Assembly: GCA_020912385.1 (NCBI GenBank)
Contig: CP087210.1
Span: 1,550,001 to 1,614,000 of the forward strand
DNA from: Neofusicoccum parvum
Lineage: Eukaryota; Ascomycota; Dothideomycetes; Botryosphaeriales; Botryosphaeriaceae
Length of the DNA: 64,000 nt
Direction: 5' to 3'
Positions 1 to 13,200 of the stretch are shown here, piece by piece. Made by a program: the position numbers and the translations under genes. A model generated the notes under the pieces. It had not been told where the DNA came from. It ran no database searches and saw nothing but the letters and a program-made list of their open reading frames with translations. The first letter of the stretch is position 1; each line of letters opens with the position of its first letter.

Positions 1-1459
1 GCATTCCTGCGATGCTGGATGGTTACGTGGGCAGCATCTTCGGCATCAACTTCCCCATCTTCACACGGGCCAGCTTCGGAATGCGAGGCTCGTACTTCGC
101 TGTCTTCGTGCGTGGAGTCGTAGCCTGTATCTGGTTTGGCACGCAGTCCTTCCAGGGGGGCCAATGCCTTCAGATCATGATTTCGGCCATCTGGCCCAGC
201 TTCAACGACTTCCCCAACCATCTGCCAGAGAGCGCCCACGTCACCAGCGCGGAGCTGTTGTGCTTTTTCCTGTTCATCATTGTTCAGTTGCCCCTGCTGT
301 GGCTGCACGTGTCGAGTCTCCGGTACATGTTCATGGCGAAGACTATTGTAATGCCGGTGTTCGGATTGACGCTGTTCATCTGGGCTCTCGTGGCTGGTAA
401 GCGCTTGACCAATCCCATGCGATGAGAATAGTCTACTGACATGGATCCATCTTTCCATAGCACACGGCTTTGGTCCCACCTTCTCCAAGCCCACACAGAT
501 CAAGGACGGTACACCCGTCGCCGTTGTCTTCTTCCAGTGCGTGACCACGGCCATTGGACCCAAAGCGACGCTCGCGCTTAACATGCCCGACTTCACGCGT
601 TATGCCAAGTACCCGCGCCAAGTTTTCTGGACGCAAGCTGTCGGCTTGATAGTGCTGGTGACCATGTGCGGTGTTCTCGGTGCCACCGTGTCATCCGCGG
701 CCGAAGTAATATACGGGGAGGTGACCTGGAACCCGCTGGAAGTGGCCGTGCTATGGAACAACCGCGCCGCCCAGTTCTTCGCCGGCTTGTGCTGGGCCTT
801 TGCCGTCATTGGAACGAACATTTCCGCCAACAGCGTCAGCTTCTCAAACGACCTCGCGCTATGGTTCCCTAAGTACATCAACAACCGCCGTGGTGCGTAC
901 ATCTGCGCAATCCTGGGTATTTGTGCCGTGCCGTGGAACATTCAGTACAAGTAAGTTCTACACTGAAATGGTGTCTGAAGCATAGACCGTGGCTAATTGA
1001 ATTGATAGTGCCAAATCGTTTTCCTCATTCCTGGGTGGCTACTCGCTGTTTTTGGGCGCCATCGCTGGCATCATCATCGTTGACTTCTGGATATGCCGCT
1101 CGCGCCGTCTTTCAGTTTCCTCTCTATACAGCACTCACGGCATTCATTGGTATACCGGTGGCGTAAACTTCCGCGCCGTCATCGCATTTATTTGCGGCAT
1201 TGTACCTAACATGCCTGGGCTGGCTGCTGCGTGCGGCCAGAGCGGAGTGCCTAAGGGAGCCACATATCTGTACAGCTTGAGCTGGCTGGTGAGCACTCTG
1301 GTCGCGGGCTTTGTGTATTGGACGGCATGGAAGGTGAAGCCGTTTCCGGTGGACGAGAAGAGAGAGCTGTACATCGAGGGCAGTGACGCGGAAACATCCG
1401 CGGCCGAGACGCACTTCATTGTTGGGAAAGGCAAGGATGCGAGGGATGCTGGGGTTTAG
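1..1459 (+). CDS. NCS1-family nucleobase/allantoin/hydantoin-type permease, 5' truncated by window edge
   Basis: This plasma-membrane proton (or sodium) symporter of the NCS1 family (Fur4/Dal4/Fcy-like; bacterial Mhp1 is the hydantoin member) would import a nucleobase, allantoin or related ring. The open frame runs in from the left edge, so the N-terminus is missing. Visible are the NCS1 hallmark GINFPIFTRASFGMRG early in the fragment, repeated hydrophobic helices, and AGIIIVDFW later. I place introns at 397-460 (gtaagc..catag) and 951-1008 (gtaagt..gatag); both keep the frame and restore continuous helices. The stop is at 1457-1459. The C-terminal tail is charged and cytosolic in style. It converges on the Zn2Cys6 regulator downstream. 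Substrate cannot be read from the sequence alone; allantoin, uracil, thiamine and hydantoin carriers all look alike here. Confidence 0.87.
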
Positions 1460-1979
1460 AGTTGAACAGACCCTGCGTCAAGTGAGCGAGTAATGTAGGA
1501 ATAATGCCAGAGCGGATCGCAATTGTGCCTTGCGATGGACACAACGGGGGCTTTGCGGTGACAGCGGAGTTAAGTCCGCTGGAAAAGCTCGATCAGGAAG
1601 ACGATTAGCGGGAGACATCCGAGCGAGAGGTGGGCGCGCACGGCCAGGTGGTGGGGGAAAAAGGCAGGTCTGACGAAGAAAGCCCGAGACCCATCCGATG
1701 ACTGAGTCTGATGCTCCATCCGCTTGAAACGCCGCGGCCCTGCATGCAAAATTCGAGGCGACCCGAGCAAATCCCAGGCGGACGTGGTAATTTTTAGAAA
1801 AAGTACAAAGGAAAACAAGACGCTGCAGAGACTAGTGGCTGTATGCAAGGCCAGTGCAAGGCCGTCAACTTATTGAATGCGGATCCGTACGCAAGCGTCG
1901 ATTGCCGGGGCACTGTCCGCATGACGAATGGCGACGAGGGTATCCTGGCAGTGGAGACCGTGAACACAGATCAATAATG
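1460..1979. other. Convergent intergenic region
   Basis: This gap holds the 3' ends of the permease (+) and the zinc-cluster regulator (-). I see no coding or structural signal in it. Confidence 0.5.
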
Positions 1980-4126
1980 TCATTGGCCTTTCAAAGCTTC
2001 TGATGCGGCTGCCGACAAGTCCACCAGTTGATCCAATCCGGCGACGTACATGGCATCCAATCGCAGAAGACTGAGGTTCAACAAATCGCAGCTTCTTGAC
2101 TTTATCTTCAGGAGCCTCCGCCATCTGCTGAGAAGAGCCAGCGATTCTTGCGCGTCTGCTGCTGTCGGTGAGGAGGCAAAAAGCAGCACTATGAAATTGC
2201 TGGCGATCGCAAAGTTGACGCGAGAATCTGGTGTGCTATCAGTTTTCCACCGTCCAAGCCACGCGCGCCATAATAATGACAAGGATGTCAACCTACAGGA
2301 ATGCCAAAATGCCTCAAGATGATGCGTCTCCAGTCCTGCAAGGAAGTCGTACATCTCTCGCGCCACGCCAATGGCGCCTGTTCTCAGCGCAGATCTGGCT
2401 TCCGGAGAGGCCTCCGATATCTGGGGCCTCAAAAGGGCGCGGAAGATGCTAATCTTCGCGGTTATGTATGCAAGCCGAAGGCTGCCGTTGCCATCCAGAT
2501 CTTGTGATTCAAGGCTGCGTGAAGGCTGAGCAGCAACGAACGGGCGCGCTTGGAACCATTCAGCCAGGGCAATCCGAAGCGGCTTTGCTGCGTCAAACGT
2601 TGCTTCAAGCGATTTTGAAAGATTTCGGGTAGCCTTGAGAGAGCTGGTAGAGAGTGAGCATGGTTGTCTCAATGCGGTAGGAATAGCAGAGATCCGGCTT
2701 ACAATAGGTTTGACTGTATACGAGCAACGATCTCCGTTAGTGATACCAGATGCAGAAAGTGCTCACATCCGGTGGCCCCTCCAGGTGCATCAGCACTATC
2801 AAAGTCTTCCTGGTTCAGGGGCTCAACATCCCAATCCTCCATCTGAATGTGTGAACTACGTCCGAAATTCAGGCTTAGCCACCTGTCCTGCACATAGACA
2901 GCCCACGCGAGCCTTCGCCTTAGTCTCTTCTCCCATTGAGGTATGGGCCACTCAGAAGGATCGATATTGAGTCCTAGCGCCTGCGTGAGAGCGAAAATCT
3001 CGGCCATCATGGTCCACTTAAAAGGGGTGTCTGCCACGTGTCGGTTCGTGGGTCGTCGTTGAACAAGGAGAAGCAAGGCCTGGACTACGGACAGGGATGG
3101 GGTGTGATATTCAGGGAGCGCAGATTGCCAGGCCAGTGTGAAGAGATCATCTGTAGACGGAGGCGTGTAGACCTCAACGCAGAGTTTGTCGTCGAAGACG
3201 CAGAACGGTAATGCATGGCCATAAATGGCAGCCAAAAGACAGGTTGGTATGGAGTTGGGGTCGCAATCTAAGCTCCGCACTATGCGTTCTCGCGACAGGA
3301 CTGGGAAGTATGGATGTATGTAGCGGAAAAACCTGAAGAATGAGCCTTGGCGTCCTGGAAGATTTGGTACGCACGCATGCAGATTCAAACAACCGAAGTT
3401 GAAGGGCAAGTCGACCACGAACAGCTGTAAGGAACCACTCCTTCATACTCACAATCTAATAAGCCGTCTTCCAATTTCATCGCCGACCATGGCTGTGATC
3501 TCATCTCGGATAGCGGTCACGCTCTTGCCAAAGTCTCCAGGCTGGGCTTTGTTTGCCAACGAGTTGTCCTGCACCATGAACTGAACGGGGACGCCATCGC
3601 TCATGCCCATGTTCCTTATGCGAAGCTGCTGGAAAGAGCATTGGTCGTCGGCATCGAAGCGGTAGAGGCGCAGCAGATAAGGGTCGGATTCGCCACTCAG
3701 GCCGACAATCTGGGCATTGTGGCCCGTTTCGGCATCCAGGGAGCGCGGGTGCTGCGAAGAGTGAGGCTCAGTGGTGGCAGGGGCGCGGGAAAGGTCGAGC
3801 GCTGTGGGACTGGTGTGCTGGAAGGCTGCTGAGGAATCCGTGGGGGCGGACGGCGGACGCGAGGAGTCCGGAGACGCAGAATGGGGAGACTCGGCGGGCG
3901 AAGGGCGAGCGAGCGACCCCACAGCGGGCTCGTGGTCATCGTTGCGCCGCCTCCTCTTCGCGGGGTTCTCGACAAAGGTGCAGGGCTTGCCGTAGCGGGC
4001 ACACAGCTCGCACGGCGGGGCAGAGGCGAGCAGGCAGGCGGCGCGCTTGTAGCGGCAGAAGTCACACGGGCGCCGGCTGCGACTCTTGTACGGCCGGGCG
4101 CGGTCGTCGGACAGCGGGTCGGCCAT
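1980..4126 (-). CDS. Zn2Cys6 (fungal binuclear cluster) transcription factor
   Basis: Nuclear DNA-binding regulator of about 655 residues. The start at 4126 (MADPLSDD) puts the binuclear zinc cluster at residues 21-49 with all six cysteines (C21, C24, C31, C39, C42, C49; spacing 2-6-7-2-6), followed by a basic KRRRR stretch. A low-complexity Ser/Pro linker leads into a fungal_trans (middle homology) domain that includes FFRYIHPYFPVL and LTQALGLNIDPSEW. Three exons are inferred: 4126-3453, 3332-2703 and 2643-1980; both splice joins keep phase and family continuity. An in-frame upstream Met exists at 4297 but the shorter start gives the usual short leader before the zinc cluster. It lies between the permease and the histidine kinase, divergent from the latter. 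Target genes are unknown; regulation of the neighbouring permease is only a possibility. Confidence 0.86.
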
Positions 4127-4991
4127 GGAGAGGCAGCATGGTGTGAGGCCGGCGGACAGGCGGTTGGCGTGTTGTCGCAGCAGCGCGACGGACACAGCGC
4201 GGCGATAGCACGGTTCAAGGGCGGCGGCCGATAGGCTCGCGCGCCTGACTCGCGGCAGCCGGAAGCGAGCCGGCGGGAACGCGCTCGTCCCAGGCACAAA
4301 GTCTCTGCGCTAAAGTCTCCGCAGTGGCAGCCGTCTCGCTCGGCGGGTTCGATGCCGCCGCTCCCGGGCTCCCTGGGCTGCCTGGGCATCGCGCACGCAG
4401 CGCTGAGTCGCCGCGGCGCGCGCAGTCGGGCCGCTGCTGGCCGCGGTCGCTCGGGCTCCCAAGCTGGCAGTGCGCCCCACGGTGGCTGCTGCGCGCGCGC
4501 AGATGCGGCCAGGCGGCGCGGACTGGGGACGTGGCGAGCGGCCGCGGCTTGGGGCAGGAGTCGAGACTCCGGACGGCGGCCACAGGACTGCAAGCCAACG
4601 CGTGCGCAGCGGCGCGCCCGACCGGCCAGCCACTAGGGCGGCTCTGCTGGCAGCGTGGCAGCGACCGCCGACGTCACAGAGACGCCCCGGGCCGCGTCCG
4701 TTTGCTCGGCAAATCGCATCGCGACCCCGGCGGAGGGCCGATGCGAGGAGTGCCATGCTAGATCTTTTGGGTGACGGCTGATCGGGACTTCTCGAACGCC
4801 GCGCGCTCCCCACTGCGTGTGCTAACACGGCCTCCCGGCTGGGCGCCCGCGCACACAAGAATCACCTGTGTCGCGTCCGCCTCTGTGCGAGCGCCGTGCT
4901 CCTCTCCCACGCCCTCTCCCAGCCCTCTCCGCCTCCCCCCAGCGATCGCTGCCCTAGAATGCCGAAGTCCTAGCAGCGCGCCGTCCAAGCC
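4127..4991. promoter_or_regulatory. GC-rich divergent promoter region
   Basis: An 865-bp stretch separates the divergent zinc-cluster factor and histidine kinase genes. It is very GC-rich, so many spurious reading frames cross it. It must carry both promoters; no specific element is convincing. Confidence 0.45.
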
Positions 4992-7900
4992 ATGTCTGTG
5001 TATCCGGAGGCGGCCAGGGAACGGGACCTGCATAGGTGAGTGATGTTCGCCGTGGGGCTCTCCACGATCAACACTGACGATACCGCGAAAGGTACTACCA
5101 GCCGTGGCTGGATGCCCAGAGCCTCGTCAATGTCAACAACCAAGGCGCCAACCTCGCCCTCACCTACAAGGGCTTCCGCGCCCAGCCCTCGCGCGACAAG
5201 GCTCTCACGGCCTTCGCCCAGCTGGCCACCCTCCGCCTTGGTGTGCGCCGGGCCATGGTCTCGCTCGTCGACGCTCACCAGCAGTACATCCTCGCCGAAG
5301 CCACGAAGACCCTCTCGCTGATCGATGACCTGCGCCACGGCCCCGGGGACAGTATCTGGCTCGGCCAGACCGTCATTGCGAGACACGACGGCGTTGAGGA
5401 GAACGTCTTCGGCACCAGGTATACCGCTACGGACCCGGGCGAGAGCACATATACCGCCGAGGCCCTTGTCATTCCCGACCTGGCGGAGGACGATCGCTTC
5501 AAGCACCGCGATTATGTGACGGGTGACCCAGCCGTCCGCTTCTACGCCGGAGTTCCTATTCGCACCAAGGCTGGCCACCGAATCGGCGCCTACTCCGTAT
5601 CGGACGAAAAACCTCGCCACGGCCTGACCATTGACGAATTGAAGTTCATGCAGGATGTTGCAGCGACCGTCATGGAGCACCTGGAGATGGCAAAGGACAG
5701 GGACGACAGGAACAAAGGAGAGAGGATGGTGCGTGGACTAGCCGACTTCATCGAGGGTGTGACGGTAGAACCCGACAGACCAGCGCAGCTCAGCCCCGCA
5801 ATCCTGCCCAATCCATCTGAGGACACCATTGGAGAGAGCTTCCTCATGCGCAGTCCCTCATTTCGCAGCCACTCTGCAACGCTCAAGAGACAGACCGAGA
5901 ACTCGCGCATTGAAGACAGAGAATCCCCAAGACCTGCTCGCGGGTCGTCTTTCTCTTCATCAACGCTACCGCCTTCGACCTTACCAGTGAGCATTGCTAA
6001 GCCCGAGAGGACGGATCATGAAGACGACATCGGCCAAGTATTCCACCGAGCAGCCACCATTATTCGAACATCGACAGGTGCGGATGGTGTGGTCTTTTTT
6101 GGTACTGTGTCGAGCGACATCAAAGGATCACCGAACGACCTCCCTGGCCCTGGAGGTCCTGCAGAACCGAGTGACGACTCACAGACTTCAGATAGTGGAC
6201 CACCCTCCAGCTCAGGAGATCAAAGGATCTATCGCCGGTCCAGGAGGTCTCCAGGATCTGTCTCCAGCATATCCAAGGAAACTGCGGCTGCTCTGGAAGG
6301 AGAGCAAAACGCTCGTCTGGACAAAACATGTGAGGTTGTTGGGCTGTCTACGGATCCAACTACCATGAGGGAAGAACCATTGACTGAGAAGAGCTTCAAC
6401 TTTTCAGAGCGCAGCATGGAACGTTACATCAAAAGGTTCCCCTACGGCAAGTTCTTCAGCTTCACAGACCAGGGAGCAGGCATCTCGTCAGATGAAAAGT
6501 CTGATCCTGAGCAACTGCAACGAGGCGCAGCCGGCTCAGCCGCCGATTTACCACCTAAGAAACCCAAGAAGAAAGAGAAACTAATTCCAACTGAGCTTCT
6601 CAAGGTTCTTCCAGGAATCCGGAGCTTGATATTTCTGCCAATGTGGGATCCGACTGTGGAAAGATGGGTTGCTGGCGCGTTCATTTGGACTTCAACTGCT
6701 GGCCGTTTGATGAGTCCGGATAACGAATTACCATACCTGAAAGCGTTTGGAAACAGCATCATGAGCGAGGTTGCAAGGGTCAACGCGCAAAAGGCGGATA
6801 GAGCAAAGACTACATTCATTGCATCTATCAGTCATGAGCTGCGTTCGCCTCTCCACGGAATTCTAGGAAGTGTGGAGTTTCTGCATGAAACAGCTAGTAC
6901 AACGTACCAGGCCTCGCTCTTTACCTCAATCGAGATTTGCGGCAAGACATTGCTGGATACCATAGACCACGTTCTCGACTACGCCAAGATCAACAAGCTT
7001 GGAAAATCCAACAAGAGAAAGAAGCATGAGTCACGTCACAAGCCCGTCACCAATGGTACCGACAATTCCGTCATGGGCGTCACGACGGAGTTCGATCTCA
7101 GTTCGCTGGTGGAGGAAGTCGTGGAAGCCGTCTGTGCCGGCGATGCCTTCAAGAAAGCACATGCCGGGGCGTTCCACGATGCCGGACCGGCTATCAAGGC
7201 TCTCCGTTCAACATCCGATGCTTTTGTCAAAGATTCCGTCGACGTTACGCCAAACAGCGATGGACCCGTCACCATACTACTCAACGTCTACCCCACAGGA
7301 GGCTGGCATGTTAAAACACAACCCGGCGCTTTGCGGCGGATTGTCATGAACCTGTTAGGAAACGCGTTGAAGTACACGACGTGCGGACACGTCACAGTCA
7401 ACCTCCAAGCAACCAAAACCAACGACCCTTTCAGGCTTGAGGCGCACCTTCGCATTGCTGATACTGGAATTGGAATGTCCGTGGAATACCAACGAACACG
7501 CCTTTTCTCGCCATTCTCCCAGGAAGATCCATTCGCTGTCGGTACCGGATTAGGACTCAGCATAGTTCGACAAATCATAGACTCTCTTGGCGGAACGATA
7601 GATGTGAAAAGTACCAAGAACGTCGGCACAGAAGTTGACGTCTTCCTCAGTCTGCCTCTAACAGCACAGCAAGCGCAGGACCCACATGGTACCATCATGC
7701 CTTCAGCCGTGTCTACAAGGGGCATGAGGACGTGCTTACTGGTACCGACTGAATCGCGGCGTGCCGAATACAGTAGAGACGACAACAGGTTGATCGCATC
7801 TTTCCGGGAAACTTGTAACAATTGGTTTGACATGGAGGTAATTGAATCCACCACGTTTCAAGGAGTCGATGCGGACATCTTCTTCGTTACAGAGCCGTCA

Positions 7901-8930
7901 CTAGTGGACAAGCTGTTCGAGTTCCATGCTAGTAAGAGCGGCACTGCACCTCTAGTCATTGTTTGCCGAAACCCATCCGAAGAGATCTCCCTGAAGGCGA
8001 GAGAAGACCATCGGCTCCAGGCTCTTGGACGGCCTGTCCATGTCGTTTCTCAACCGTAAGTTTATATCCCGTGGCACTCTCGATTAACCCAAGACCGTGG
8101 TGCCTTACCATTCTTGTGATCGACATTTGACCGATTATTTCTCTAGATGTGGTCCACGCAAGCTAGCAAGGATAATTCACAACTGTCTCAAGCACCTCGA
8201 GGAATCTTCCAATAAACCTTCAGTAGGTCGCGCGGTCTCAGCACCAGCAGTTTTTCATGAGCAACAGGTGGATGGACACATCCCGAGCGAGGCACCTCCG
8301 CTACCCCACCGATCCGTGCCGATACGGAGCATGAGTGGCAGTGAAGAGAACTCCGGGCTCGAAGTACCGGAAAGATCATTTCTGCGCGACGCCTTGAAAT
8401 CTTCTGCTGCCACCAGCGCCGCAACCGCGATCACTCCCACTGCGTCCGAAAACGCGCTCAATCAGACCCCCAGCTCGTTCGATAATCCACATCTACGTAT
8501 CCTTGTCGTAGACGACAACCCCATCAACCTTCAGCTCCTGGTCATGTTCATGAAGAAACACAAATTCGCCTACACCGAGGCTACGAACGGTCTCGAGGCA
8601 TTCGAACGCTACAAGGACGCCACAACAACAGTGCTTGCTCATCCTCAGCACAGCACAACCAGCCGCAAGAGCTTTGACTTCGTTCTGATGGACATTTCAA
8701 TGCCTGTCATGGATGGGCTGGCCAGCACGCGGGAAATTCGGAGATACGAAAGAGAGAAGGGTGTTATGCCGGCGAAAATTGTCGCCTTGACCGGTCTAGC
8801 GTCAGCGCAGGCACAGGAAGAGGCGATGGGCAGCGGGATTGACAATTATCTGCCGAAGCCGGTCAAGTTTGCCGAGCTGAAGAAATTGGTTGAAAAGAGG
8901 AGGGAGAAACTTAGGAATGGTGAAACTTAG
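4992..8930 (+). CDS. GAF-domain hybrid sensor histidine kinase
   Basis: Soluble-looking two-component phosphorelay sensor, about 1,263 residues, no membrane helices seen. Exons: 4992-5035, 5092-8055, 8147-8930; the tiny first exon (MSVYPEAARERDLHR) joins in frame at agg. Order: GAF domain (about 50-200); low-complexity region; a second GAF-like domain split by a Ser/Pro/charged insertion (halves about 325-360 and 515-575); HisKA H-box SHELRSPLHG with H596; HATPase N-box around N768, G1 box DTGIGMS near 805 and G2 box GTGLGLS near 832; a degenerate receiver-like segment (about 880-1020); true receiver at the C-terminus with D1125/D1126, phospho-acceptor D1185 (VLMDISMPVMDG) and K1240. It should autophosphorylate on H596, pass phosphate to D1185 and then to a histidine phosphotransfer protein. 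Input signal and class number are not determined here. Confidence 0.93.
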
Positions 8931-10211
8931 GAATGGTGAAAATTAGGAAGAAAAGGAGCAGGACATGGGTATTTGGGTAATTAATTTTGACTTCGGCGTT
9001 TTGGATAGGACGGGCCACCAGTTTGGATATATTCACCGTCATAGAGAGTGCGATTGGGAGTCGCACGGATGGCGGTGACCATTTCTTACCGCTTTTCGGA
9101 ATCCGGATTCTTCTCCGGTCAACTTTGGGGTGTTCACGTCATATTACATATGTTGACGGGGCCACGCTAGGGCTTTTGCTCGCACATTGAAAGACACAAA
9201 GAGCGTCGCGATGGAGTCTGGACCAGTTTGCATCCTGAGCATTTCAGCATTTTCTTTCTCTCTTCGACCCTCCCTTTTTGGCACATTTGCGTCCACACTG
9301 CAAGAAACGACGGTTGCAGCATCCTCGCGTCTAGGCAGGCGTAGCATTTGAAGCGTTTACTCACCTTTGGAGCGTCTTCTATGTCTTTCAGTATTCCTGA
9401 TTGTAATCAACGCCAGCCAGGTTGTGTTGCTTTTCTTTCCTGAGCAAATTCGTCCGCAAGGTCCATATCAAAGTTATGAAACTGGACTCAAGCTTCCCAC
9501 CTTTTCTCCGCGGGAAAAGGTTTCAGCACACAGCCATATTCAACTTTTTCTCGGGCACCATCTCGGTTCCTCATTAATTACCTATGTTAATACTTGGAAG
9601 AAAGAGAACCTCATGGCGATGACAATGATGATGACGACGGTACCATGACCAACGTAGAGGGGATGCAAGCGCTTAGTTCTAAGACATGGCATATATGTAT
9701 AGGTCAACACACTTACAATATCCCGGTTCCTACTTTTCTTATTTGCCATTCGCTTTATCTCTTTGTCATTGATTTAAGTTTACTAATGGACGGGGGCACT
9801 TGAAGGTAGTTAGTGGATGGGAAGACGCATTTCTGGATCGAAAACTCGGGTTGCCGTGTATACATCCAGTGAGATCTCATTCAGCTGAGCCATCACCGTT
9901 CCGGTTTTATAAGATCTGATTCATACTATCCGAGAGTGTTCAGCGCAAAAAATAGTCCCCAGAACATCCGTGATAATTTTGATAAAGATATCGACTGAGC
10001 TCCTACGCCGTGAAAGGAAATTGACAACTGAGAAACCAGACCTGATCAAAGCTTTCGGTGAGCAGTTGAAGAGATCTAACGAGGCGCAAACTCCCGGAAA
10101 CGGAAAAGAAAAGAAAGAAAGGGTGGAGACAAGAAATCCGTCAGTGGGAAAACCCAATCCAACCCCAGACATTCAAACACCAGGAAGAAAAAAATACTCA
10201 AGCACGCTCGG
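8931..10211. other. Intergenic region between kinase and AAA ATPase genes
   Basis: These 1.3 kb lie between convergent 3' ends. They are AT-richer than the flanks. A near-direct repeat of about 14 bases (gaaacttaggaatg) overlaps the kinase stop region. No gene, RNA or transposon was recognised. Confidence 0.45.
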
Positions 10212-13200
10212 CTACCGTAGGCGGTCTTCCCTTGCCAACTCTTCGTCATCCAAGTTCTCGTTGATACCCTTCAAATAGTCGTCGAACTTGGTGGAGACCT
10301 TAATGACATGCTTCAACGCTTCGAAGTTCACCGGCTTCCCCTTGTGACGAGCCAGCTGCCGCGCCGTCGTGATGACGTTCCGGATCTGCCGCCCGTTCAA
10401 CTTGTACTTCGCCAATTTCCCGAGAGAGCTCCGCAGGTTGCCTATGTCGACATCGTCTTCTTTCGATTCGAACGTCTCCAACCGCTCAAAGAAGTTCTCC
10501 CAGATTTTGCGGCGCTGGGCCTCATTAAGCGGCTCGTAGTGAAGGGAAAGCTGAATGCGGGATTTGAATGCCTCATCAAAGGTGCCGACACGGTTGCTGG
10601 TAAGGATCAAGATGCCGTCGTAGTACTCGAGGACGCGGAGAAAGACGGAAACCAGTGCATTTCGTTGAAGGTCTTGAAGGCTCCGTTCTTGGAGGAACAC
10701 CTCCGCTTCGTCCAGTAGGACTACGCAATTCCAGGTCTTGCCCAAGTCAAGGACGGATTTGATGTACTTTTCTACATCTTCAGCAGTAGTGCCAATGTCG
10801 CCGCAGGTAACGCGGTAGAGCGGACGTTCAGGAAGCTCCGCAACGCTCTCTGCTGTCAACGTCTTTCCCGTTCCTGGGCTCCCATGCAGCAGGACAATCA
10901 ATCCGCTGCCTTTTCCAGAAATAACATCCGTGGCTTCATCAGCCGCAACTTTGTTCGTCACAAGTGCAGTGATGAGTTCCTTGGTCTCTTTATCAACGGC
11001 CAAGCTTTCAAAAGCTTGCTTGTTCCACTCCACCGGCGTGATGTTTTGCACAAGGAGATTTGTCCACGTCTTCTCATGCATGTTGAATCCGAAAATGCTT
11101 GGCGGAAGGCAGAGGATGAATTGATCATCAGGGGGTTCATCCACTGCCATAGCCTCAGGACCCAGCCCTCCCTCGAGGGGTTGACGGTTTTTGTCCTTTT
11201 CAGGGTGCAAGAGTTTGTAAGTATTCAGATCTACCATAAAACGTGTGCTCTTCTAAAAAAAAGAAATAAAGTCAGCCATTAGGTTTGCTATAATTGCCAA
11301 ACGGGTTCTTACGCTAAAATAGCGGTGGTTGAAGTCCCAGCCAGAGTACTGAACGTAGTTTTTGAACCGACACCTCCAGAAAGTCCGACCTCTTTCTCTA
11401 AGCATCGACTCCACTCCGCTCTTCGCAAGCTTCAAAGGATGCGCCGGTAAGCTCTGGATCGGCGAAGCTTTTTTGTCATGGAACTCGATACGCATCCGGA
11501 AAGATTCTTGGATGATCTGAAAGAAGCCGTCGAACTTCCAGTAAGAGATTGAGAAAGAGACATACTCTCCACCGTCCGGTTCTTTTTTGAACGTCGGTTG
11601 GTTTTGCAACACACATGCCTGTATATAGTCATTGCTTTCACCTGGCAGCTGCAAGACAAGAGTCTCTCCGGGAATCTTCAATTCAGGAAAAGTCAACAAA
11701 TGCTCTGGTGGTAAGGCTCTCGGTGTTCTCAACTTACCAAGATGTATTCCAAATACTTTCGCTCAATGATTCCCCTGGATATTTGGCCGTCGACCACGTT
11801 GTACTCCGGGAATATGTCCCTTTCAACGTGATACATGAACAAGTCCAGGTGTTTTTGCAGTTTTTTTGTCAGAGAGAGGGCGGCCTTCGCGCTGATTCTT
11901 ACGGTGACTGTACAGCCAGTAGTATGGCCCTTCCAGTGTTTCTTGGGGACAGAATCTCGGCAATATGTTCCGATCAATGTTTTTGTTGCGGAAAAAGGTG
12001 GCGAGTGCTTTGCAGGCATCTTCTGATATGATGCGACAGGAGTGGGATGAAGCTCGAGGCTCATCTTCGTTGTGGCGATGTCCCCCTTCGCAGCATCTGT
12101 ACTCTTTGAACACAATGAAAGACAGGTTTTGATTGCGTTCAATGTGAAGATCCAGATCTACAACATCTCTGCAACGCAAGTGATCATCCCCCACAAATCG
12201 AAGTACGAAAGAAGGTTGATCGAGATAGTAAGAATCTGATGGCTTGTTTTCACAGATAATCTTGTGAACGTACCTGAAGCATGGACGCTTTGACCGCTTG
12301 AACTCTTTCAACGAGACATGGACCTTGTGCAATTCTGCAAGTAACTGATCATCAGAAGAGGTGACCTTCGTTCCCGTCAACTTGCAAATCTCTGCTCGCC
12401 AATCAATTTCGTTTCCTTGACTGCAGCCAGATTCAGAGCGTTTCCTGAGGTAGCGTTCGCGATCTCGTATTGCGTGATCCAATACGCCAGTGTCATCCCC
12501 GTTCAAAGGAACGCGATCTTCGCGTGAACTGCGGACACTTTGACGAAGGGTGTGTTTCGGCCTCAATGGAGAGTACAAATGTCCAGGCGTAGATGTGACC
12601 ATTTTGTCGTCTTTCCGCTGTTTCTCGGTTTTTGAGACAGAGCTGTTACCCGCGTTGGTACAGAAGCTTCTATCTACACTACTGTATCCAGTACCCATGC
12701 TGTTGGGGAAAGCTTCGAGCCTGTCCATTTTACCCTCCAATTTGGCGTTCGCTTTTTCTTCGACCTCACTGTCGTCCTGACCTTCGTAGAGGCTGTGTGT
12801 AGGCATCGGTAACGATGGTGCCTTTGGAAAACGTTTCCTCGCAAGCTTCTCATCATGGGGTCTTATTTCTCTCCTAAGAGTGATACGAGGAGTATTTTCC
12901 TGGGGCGTGTTGGACTCTTCATATGCCGACAGGCCAGCAACCGCGGTGCCCCAATCACTATCCAGGTTGAATCTGTCAGATTCATCTGTTGATGCAATGT
13001 CTTCCATAGAGCTCGTCCTTCTCCGAGAAGGCCGATGATCCAAACCTTCATCGTCATCAAAGCGTGTACCTCTGTCTTCGGTTCCATCAAACCGATCAAG
13101 TCCCGTAGAGGCATCCACTGGCAGGCTTATTCCTCGATTCGTCGCGATCTTGTCTACGTTTGAGGCAGATGGATTCAGTGAGGGGACTGATCTCCATGGA

